A stretch of 12,079 nucleotides of DNA from Ignavibacteriales bacterium (lineage in GTDB: Bacteria > Bacteroidota > Ignavibacteria > Ignavibacteriales > Melioribacteraceae), in contig JALWSN010000522.1 in assembly GCA_027080245.1 (NCBI GenBank), positions 1-12,079 on the forward strand, in the 5' to 3' direction. Position 1 is the first letter of the stretch, and each line of letters begins with the position of its first letter. A program made the translations under genes and the position numbers. The notes beneath the pieces were generated by a model. It ran no database searches. It saw only the letters and a program-made list of their open reading frames with translations, and was not told the DNA's origin. Shown here one piece after another: positions 8,031-12,079 of the stretch.

Positions 8031-8774
8031 TTATTTTAATTTAAATGTTACGGGAATTGCAACCTGAACTTTTACCGGCTTGCCTCTTTGAGTTCCGGGA
8101 ACAAAATGTAATTTTCTAACCGCTTGCAACGCCGCTTCGTCGCAGCCGTAGCCAATGCCTTTAATAATTTCAGCTTTTTTAACGTTTCCTTTTTCGTCCA
8201 CGTAAGCTTTTACAAAAACTCTTCCTTCAATGCCTTGCACTTTTGCTTGCTCGGGATATTTAATATTTTTTGCCAGCGCCGCTACTCCGCCAATTATTTG
8301 GGGCATCGATTCAACCGCCACAAAATAATCGTTCCTATTAAAATTATCGTCGGCAACAGTAACATCGTAGGCTGATTTTATTGACCTTCCATTGTCCTTG
8401 AACGTCGGAAGCTTGTGTTTGCTAATAATATCGACTATGTCATTTTCAATGGCTTTATTGTTTAACATAAAGTCCGGTTCAGTGAAAAACTTAATGTAAT
8501 CCAATTTGCCTTCCGGACTAACAAAAAGTCTAAGTACTAACCTGAATTTTTTACTGTGCTTCTTTAAATAATCTTTTAATTCCTTATTTAAACTTGAAGG
8601 AATTGTTACGTGAAAATATTCGCGTGAAATCCTTTTGCCTTCCCGGTTAATCACCGGATGACTTGCAAAGAAATGGTACTCAGCTTCGTAGTTTGGAATT
8701 ATTTTTTTGCGTTTGCTTGTATTTGAACAAGCCGCTAACAGCGCAGCTAAAAATATGATTGCTATTTTTTTCAT
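8031..8774 (-). CDS. Lipoprotein with C-terminal TonB domain (and a degenerate second TonB-like repeat)
   Basis: A 247-residue protein whose N-terminus MKKIAIIFLAALLAAC ends in a lipobox with C16 as the lipidated residue. Residues about 157-247 are a TonB_C domain: 'IKYPEQAKVQGIEGRVFV' near 171-188, 'VDEKGNV', 'DEAALQAVRKLHFVPG' near 212-227, 'GKPVKVQVAIPVTF'. Residues about 77-140 show the same order of elements in weaker form (LVLRLFVSPEGKL, AIENDIVDIISKHKLPTF, NGRSIKSAYDVTV). There is no transmembrane anchor and no proline-rich spacer, so it is unlikely to be an energy-coupling TonB working with ExbBD. A lipid-anchored periplasmic or outer-membrane protein is more likely. It is the third gene of an operon with the sigma and anti-sigma genes, with AAGAGG 6 bases before the ATG. 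The function is unknown; it may be an effector or sensor of the envelope response. Confidence 0.82.
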   Translation of the reverse strand: MKKIAIIFLAALLAACSNTSKRKKIIPNYEAEYHFFASHPVINREGKRISREYFHVTIPSSLNKELKDYLKKHSKKFRLVLRLFVSPEGKLDYIKFFTEPDFMLNNKAIENDIVDIISKHKLPTFKDNGRSIKSAYDVTVADDNFNRNDYFVAVESMPQIIGGVAALAKNIKYPEQAKVQGIEGRVFVKAYVDEKGNVKKAEIIKGIGYGCDEAALQAVRKLHFVPGTQRGKPVKVQVAIPVTFKLK

Positions 8775-8783
8775 GATTGCCTC

Positions 8784-9242
8784 TTAAAGTTTGTTATTAA
8801 TAATTACTTCGTTGGGTAATTTTGCACTGACATTAACGGGCGGCAAACTGTGTAATAACGCCCTTATCGTAGTTTGCTGATATTCAATAGCGCTTTTTGC
8901 GTCCTTTAGTTCGTTCTTGTAATCGCGTGCAAGCGAATAAAACAACAGCGCCAGAACAAGAAAAGCTACGCTTAACGCGTATGTGATTGCGGTTTGAATG
9001 TTTATTTTAAATTTAATTCCGCCCGTTTGCTGCCTTTCTAAAATATTGTTTAAAATTTTTTGCTCTACTTTCACGGGTAGTTTTTCCTTTGAAGATTCAA
9101 CGCCCGCTTTAAGCAAGTTCATTTTTTTGAAGTATTCCTTTGCTTTGTCATCTTGCGCAATGCCCGAAAACATTAACGATTCTTCCGCCGGGGTCAATTC
9201 TCCATTAAAATAACTGTCGATGGTCTCAATGTAGTTTTCCAT
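8784..9242 (-). CDS. Probable anti-sigma factor, single-pass membrane protein without zinc ligands
   Basis: A 152-residue protein. Residues 1-50 ('IDSYFNGELTPAEESLMF', then a helical charged stretch) resemble the short helical N-terminal module of anti-sigma factors, including the common Y-x-x-GELT/S-x-x-E pattern, but there is no H-x3-C-x2-C zinc motif and no cysteine at all. One transmembrane helix is predicted at about 85-105 (AITYALSVAFLVLALLFYSLA). A coiled-coil-like segment (about 106-130) and a short C-terminal tail ending NEVIINNKL follow, probably in the periplasm. The ATG has AAGGA 7 bases upstream, overlapping the stop of the sigma gene (TAAGGA). Cotranscription with the sigma factor is the main reason for the call. 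By family analogy it would hold the sigma factor at the membrane until a signal arrives. Confidence 0.72.
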   Translation of the reverse strand: MENYIETIDSYFNGELTPAEESLMFSGIAQDDKAKEYFKKMNLLKAGVESSKEKLPVKVEQKILNNILERQQTGGIKFKINIQTAITYALSVAFLVLALLFYSLARDYKNELKDAKSAIEYQQTTIRALLHSLPPVNVSAKLPNEVIINNKL

Positions 9243-9251
9243 TTTATTTCC

Positions 9252-9767
9252 TTAACTAAAAATTTTTGAAATCTCTTTTATTAACTTCTTCCTCGTCTTA
9301 AACAGTCTGCTTTTAACCGAGCTAACTGTTCTGTCCGTTATTTCCGCTATTTCACTGTAGCTTAATCCCCCGTATTCCTTTAGAACAAAAACATCTTTGC
9401 TTAGCTCCGGTATTTTGTTCAGTTCCGCTTCAATTATCTGACTCAATTCCTTTAGCTCAAATTTTTCCGGAATTGTTTTCTCGTCTTCTTTCAATTTGTT
9501 TTCAAATTCCGCTTCGTCAATGTTAGCGGACTTGCTAGCCTTGCTTCTAAATATTCCAAACACTTCGTTTCTTGCCACGGTAAAAATCCAGATTTTTATT
9601 TTCTCATGTTCCCTAATAGAATCGAGGTTTTCAAAAAGCTTTAAAAAAGTTTCCTGAACTACGTCCGCCGCAACGTCTTTATTTTTAAGCATTCTCAAAG
9701 CGTAGTTGTAAACGGCGTCTTTGTTAGTTTCGTAATACTTCAAAAATAAAAGTGTTTTCTCGTCCAA
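9252..9767 (-). CDS. ECF-type RNA polymerase sigma factor
   Basis: A 171-residue sigma-70 family protein with only regions 2 and 4, which defines the extracytoplasmic function group. Region 2 spans about 11-78, with 'DVVQETFLKLFENL' at 35-48 (core RNA polymerase binding) and 'IKIWIFTVARNEVFGIFRSK' at 57-76 (-10 recognition). An acidic linker (about 82-110) follows. Region 4 spans about 113-168, with helix-turn-helix 'LSYSEIAEITDRTVSSVKSR' at 135-154 (-35 recognition). The start is a TTG at 9767: upstream codons in this frame reach an in-frame TAA with no ATG or GTG between, and a GGA lies 8 bases before the TTG. It is the first gene of the operon with the anti-sigma and TonB-lipoprotein genes. 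It probably directs its own operon through the candidate promoter just upstream. Confidence 0.92.
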   Translation of the reverse strand: MDEKTLLFLKYYETNKDAVYNYALRMLKNKDVAADVVQETFLKLFENLDSIREHEKIKIWIFTVARNEVFGIFRSKASKSANIDEAEFENKLKEDEKTIPEKFELKELSQIIEAELNKIPELSKDVFVLKEYGGLSYSEIAEITDRTVSSVKSRLFKTRKKLIKEISKIFS

Positions 9768-9791
9768 ATATTTTTCCGTTCTTTTATTTAA

Positions 9792-9818
9792 TAGATGAAA
9801 TAACCGCGTTAAAGTTGC
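9792..9818 (-). promoter_or_regulatory. Candidate ECF autoregulatory promoter of the sigma operon
   Basis: On the minus strand GCAAC (9818-9814), 16 bases, then CATCTA (9797-9792). ECF-dependent promoters commonly have an AAC core in the -35 and a CGTC/TCTA-like -10. Transcription would start near 9785, about 18 bases before the TTG start codon, a plausible leader. It is a single-site match made by eye and could be chance. Confidence 0.35.
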
Positions 9819-9862
9819 TCTTTAATTTCCAAATGCACCAAATATTTCTTCGAAATCAAAGT

Positions 9863-9875
9863 CCATTTAAAATGG
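9863..9875. repeat. 13-bp palindrome CCATTT-A-AAATGG in the divergent spacer
   Basis: Six-base arms around a central A, followed on the plus strand by a T-rich run (TTTTATTTTTTTATT). No plus-strand gene ends here, so a terminator role is unsupported. It lies between the two divergent starts, about 45 bases upstream of the candidate ECF promoter, where an operator could sit. Confidence 0.4.
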
Positions 9876-9905
9876 TTTTATTTTTTTATTCTTAACAGAT
9901 TTCAG

Positions 9906-9925
9906 ATATTTGTAAAAACAAATAT
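9906..9925. repeat. Inverted repeat ATATTTGT-AAAA-ACAAATAT upstream of the BtuF-like gene
   Basis: Perfect 8-base arms (9906-9913 and 9918-9925) with an AAAA spacer end 21 bases before the ATG at 9947. The size and symmetry suit a dimeric repressor operator in the promoter/leader of the substrate-binding protein gene. AT-rich sequence makes chance palindromes more likely. No recognisable Fur, Zur or cobalamin-riboswitch signature is seen. Confidence 0.4.
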
Positions 9926-9946
9926 TTAAATTAACCAATAAAATCA

Positions 9947-10858
9947 ATGTTCAGAAGAATATCGTTCCTAAATCACCTAATTATTTTAATTGTTTTAACA
10001 TCTTGCAATTCCAACCGCGAAAAGACTGCGGGGAAAATTTTCCACGACGATCTTAATAGAACAATTTCATTTAGCCAGGTTCCAAAACGAGTTATTACGC
10101 TTGCGCCTAATTTAACCGAGTTCTTTTACTCGCTGGGATTGGGAAACAAAATTGTAGCCAACACAACCTACTGCAATTACCCGCCGCAAGCTAAACTAAA
10201 AGAAAAAGTCGGAGATTTAATTTCCCTAAATTTCGAAAAAATTCTCTCTTTGAAACCCGATTTAATTTTCATTACTGTTGAAGGAAATTCAAAAAGCAAT
10301 TTCAGCAGATTGCTCGATTTGGGACTGAATGTTTTTGTTTCCAACCCACGTAATTACAAAGGCATAAAGAAAACCTTAACGGACATCGCTTCAATTTTCG
10401 GGCGGGAGAAAGCTGCCCGGCGTTTAATTGCTCAATGGGATTCAACGGTTAATCGCGTTTACAAACTTTCGCGTAAGCGGAACGCTCTTAAAACAATGTT
10501 CGTCGTTTCGCTCTCGCCGCTAATGCTTGCCGGTAAAAATACTTTCATCAACAGCTTCCTGCAAATCTGCAATCTGCAAAACATAGCAAGCGCCGCCCCG
10601 TCAAACTACCCGATTTTTAACAGGGAAAAAATCCTTCAAATTAATCCGGAGGTAATTCTTCTGCCTGAAGGAATGACTAAAAATATTAAAGTAGACTTAC
10701 TTGCCGCCTACCCTGAATGGCGCGGACTTAACGCCATTAAAGGAAATAAAATATTTTTGCTTCCGCCCGATTTATTTTTAAGGCCCGGTCCGCGGTTCGT
10801 TCAAGCGGTAAAATATTTATTTCAAAAAATAGAAGGTTCTCAAAACGGCTCCCAATGA
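9947..10858 (+). CDS. BtuF-like ABC transporter substrate-binding lipoprotein (cobalamin/iron-chelate type)
   Basis: A 303-residue lipoprotein: hydrophobic residues 8-18 lead to the lipobox LTSC with C20. It has the two-lobe fold of the periplasmic binding protein family for iron chelates and vitamin B12 (PF01497 type). The first lobe has 'KRVITLAPNLTEFFYSLG' at 47-64, 'TYCNYPPQAK' at 74-83 and 'KVGDLISLNFEKILSLKPDL' at 87-106. The second has 'LSPLMLAGKNTFINSFL' at 189-205, 'NREKILQINPEVILLP' at 225-240 and 'RPGPRFVQAVKYL' at 279-291. The 'TYCNYPP' block and overall pattern are closest to BtuF-like cobalamin-binding proteins; heme or siderophore is the alternative. The lipid anchor would place it on a membrane facing the periplasm. 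No permease or ATPase gene is adjacent, so its transporter must be encoded elsewhere. There is no Shine-Dalgarno site before the ATG. The last 19 bases overlap the convergent gene. Confidence 0.87.
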   Translation: MFRRISFLNHLIILIVLTSCNSNREKTAGKIFHDDLNRTISFSQVPKRVITLAPNLTEFFYSLGLGNKIVANTTYCNYPPQAKLKEKVGDLISLNFEKILSLKPDLIFITVEGNSKSNFSRLLDLGLNVFVSNPRNYKGIKKTLTDIASIFGREKAARRLIAQWDSTVNRVYKLSRKRNALKTMFVVSLSPLMLAGKNTFINSFLQICNLQNIASAAPSNYPIFNREKILQINPEVILLPEGMTKNIKVDLLAAYPEWRGLNAIKGNKIFLLPPDLFLRPGPRFVQAVKYLFQKIEGSQNGSQ

Positions 10859-11148
10859 ATGCCGCCGCACGGAATGTAATCTTTCCTAACATGTTCGTCG
10901 TGTTTCATGCACAACACAGCTGATTCGTCGAAATGCCTGCAATTCCCGCAAATTGTGTCCAACACTACTTCTTTATTTTCCGATTGAAACTTTTTGTATT
11001 GAACTACGAATGGATAAATTACAATCAAAAAAAAGAATGCCGTCCCGGCAATCCACCTGAATTGAAAAGTTAAATAGTAAGAAAGGAACCAAATTACGGC
11101 AATCGCCAAAGCACTGCGAATTAAGGCTTTGTAAATAATACTCCCCAT
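10840..11148 (-). CDS. Small membrane protein with two TM helices and a four-cysteine C-terminal tail
   Basis: A 102-residue protein not assigned to a named family. Hydrophobic helices lie at about 8-27 and 33-50 with a short FRW turn between them. A lysine/glutamate-rich linker (about 51-61) leads to a conserved-looking tail: C67-x2-C70-x9-C80-x13-C94, with H72, H83, H86 and H98, ending WEPF. The C-x2-C spacing plus two more cysteines suggests a small zinc (or Fe-S) binding knuckle on one side of the inner membrane. The ATG has a GGGGGG run 4 bases upstream, and the start lies 42 bases after the DAHP synthase stop on the same strand, so the two may be cotranscribed. The 3' end overlaps the end of the BtuF-like gene by 19 bases, tail to tail. 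The good RBS and ordered motif argue that it is a real gene. Confidence 0.75.
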   Translation of the reverse strand: MGSIIYKALIRSALAIAVIWFLSYYLTFQFRWIAGTAFFFLIVIYPFVVQYKKFQSENKEVVLDTICGNCRHFDESAVLCMKHDEHVRKDYIPCGGIHWEPF

Positions 11149-11190
11149 TAACCCCCCGGAAATAAAGGGCGAACCGGTTCTGCTATTTTT

Positions 11191-12069
11191 TTAATCTTCG
11201 GCATCTTCCTGAAAGTCCTTCATCATTGCTTCAAATTGATTAAAGTAAAGTGCCTGAGGTCCGTCGCTCAATGCCTTTTCAGGCTCGGGATGAATTTCCA
11301 CCATTATTCCATGCGCACCGGCGGTTTTGGCGGCTTTTGCCATCGGAACCACAAGATCCCTAATGCCAACAGCATGAGACGGGTCTACTATTATTGGCAA
11401 ATGCGTGAGACTCTTTAATAACGGTACCGCGCTTAAATCCAGCGTGTTTCTCGTAGCGGTCTCAAAAGTCCTGATTCCCCTCTCGCAAAGAATAACCTGC
11501 CTGTTGCCCTGAGCAAGAATGTATTCGGCGGCGTTCAGCCATTCTTCAATCGAGGACATCATTCCTCGTTTTAACATTACCGGTTTGTGAATTTTGCCTA
11601 CCTCTTTTAATAAAGCAAAGTTCTGCATGTTCCTTGCCCCGATTTGAATAATGTCCGCTTGCATTGCAATTTTTCTTACGTCGGCGGAATTCAAAGCCTC
11701 AGTAATAATAGGCAAATCGTAAGTGTTGCCAGCTTCTTTCAAGTAGTTTAAACCCTCGAAGCCCAGCCCCTGAAAACTGTAAGGTGAAGTGCGAGGCTTA
11801 AAACAACCGCCGCGCAAAATGTTCCCGCCGTAATTGCTAACCTCCGCCGCGCAAGTTAATATCTGGTCTCTCGACTCCACAGAGCATGGGCCTGCAATTA
11901 CTACAAAATTGTCCCCGCCAATTGTTACGTCCTTTATTTTGATAATAGTATCTTCTTTCTTGTATTCGCGGCTTGCAAGCTTAAAACCTTTTTTAACCTT
12001 TATTGCTATTGATTTCTTCGCTGCTTCTTTTCTCCCGCCCGCTTTCTTTTCGGTCTTTTCAAAAGCCAT
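11191..12069 (-). CDS. 3-deoxy-7-phosphoheptulonate (DAHP) synthase, class I-beta
   Basis: It condenses phosphoenolpyruvate with erythrose 4-phosphate, the first step of the shikimate pathway to aromatic amino acids. The (beta/alpha)8 barrel covers about residues 50-285 and is close to full family length. Visible active-site blocks are 'VVIAGPCSVES' at 56-66 (metal ligand C62), 'KPRTSPYSFQGLG' at 91-103, 'IGARNMQNFALL' at 143-154, 'LKRG' at 166-169, 'CERGIRTFE' at 195-203, 'DPSHAVG' at 229-235 (H232), 'VEIHPEP' at 257-263 (E258) and 'LSDGPQAL' at 267-274 (D269). The set of C, H, E and D metal ligands is intact. The N-terminus is odd: about 20 lysine/alanine-rich residues (MAFEKTEKKAGGRKEAAKKS) stand where many relatives have a ferredoxin-like regulatory domain. 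The frame is open to the window edge and no clear RBS is visible before the ATG at 12069, so the true start may lie outside the window. Confidence 0.93.
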   Translation of the reverse strand: MAFEKTEKKAGGRKEAAKKSIAIKVKKGFKLASREYKKEDTIIKIKDVTIGGDNFVVIAGPCSVESRDQILTCAAEVSNYGGNILRGGCFKPRTSPYSFQGLGFEGLNYLKEAGNTYDLPIITEALNSADVRKIAMQADIIQIGARNMQNFALLKEVGKIHKPVMLKRGMMSSIEEWLNAAEYILAQGNRQVILCERGIRTFETATRNTLDLSAVPLLKSLTHLPIIVDPSHAVGIRDLVVPMAKAAKTAGAHGIMVEIHPEPEKALSDGPQALYFNQFEAMMKDFQEDAED

Positions 12070-12079
12070 TACAGTAGGT

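Noticed and set aside
8031..8774. Classical TonB energy transducer
   Set aside because: There is a lipobox instead of a transmembrane anchor, no proline-rich spacer, and no exbB/exbD genes nearby.
8998..9213. Plus-strand open frame opposite the anti-sigma gene, and the frame at 8124-8375 opposite the TonB-domain gene
   Set aside because: Both are contained in genes with clear operon context on the other strand and show no features of their own.
9768..9946. Cobalamin riboswitch upstream of the BtuF-like gene
   Set aside because: The spacer is only 179 bases, is shared with a divergent promoter, and lacks a recognisable B12 box.
11171..11180. 10-bp palindrome GAACCGGTTC followed by a T-run on the plus strand, as a terminator
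   Set aside because: It has no loop, so a hairpin would have only about three base pairs, and no plus-strand gene ends nearby. It may be chance.

Overview
This 12,079-base window is AT-rich chromosomal DNA with dense bacterial gene packing. It looks like a Gram-negative member of the Bacteroidota/Ignavibacteriota/Chlorobiota (FCB) group, most probably an Ignavibacteria-like organism. The reasons are a very large secreted lamin-tail-domain (LTD) protein ending in an 'SPNPFSPDNDG...' FlgD-like/sorting-type domain, two lipoproteins with classic lipoboxes, a SpoIID/LytB-type protein of the kind seen in non-sporulating FCB bacteria, and poor Shine-Dalgarno sites at several starts. The taxonomic placement is inference.

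Left part (1-2106, minus strand): a SpoIID/LytB-domain protein is followed, with a one-base TAATG overlap, by a GT4-type glycosyltransferase that runs off the left edge. A 245-base divergent spacer (2107-2351) holds a striking 30-base near-perfect palindrome. Middle (2352-7001, plus): one 1,549-residue secreted protein made of six LTD modules alternating with four CARDB-like modules, ending in a FlgD-like C-terminal domain. Its stop codon interlocks, through a shared TTAA, with the stop of the convergent prmA gene (ribosomal protein L11 methyltransferase, minus).

Next (8031-9767, minus): a compact three-gene operon of ECF sigma factor, membrane anti-sigma-like protein with no zinc ligands, and a lipoprotein carrying a TonB C-terminal domain plus a probable degenerate second copy. 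The genes are 9 bases apart, have clear ribosome binding sites, and are followed by a strong hairpin terminator. A candidate ECF-type promoter (GCAAC, 16 bases, CATCTA) lies just upstream of the sigma gene and suggests autoregulation.

Right part: a BtuF-like lipoprotein substrate-binding protein (plus) is transcribed divergently from the sigma operon. It overlaps by 19 bases the end of a small two-helix membrane protein with a four-cysteine tail (minus). That gene lies downstream of a class I-beta DAHP synthase (minus), whose N-terminus is unusual and whose frame is open to the window edge.

I see no phage, IS element, CRISPR array, tRNA or rRNA. No gap without a gene exceeds about 250 bases. 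Most of the window is housekeeping or cell-envelope biology. The least ordinary parts are the LTD/CARDB array protein, the sigma/anti-sigma/double-TonB lipoprotein operon, the cysteine-tailed small membrane protein, and the intergenic palindromes.
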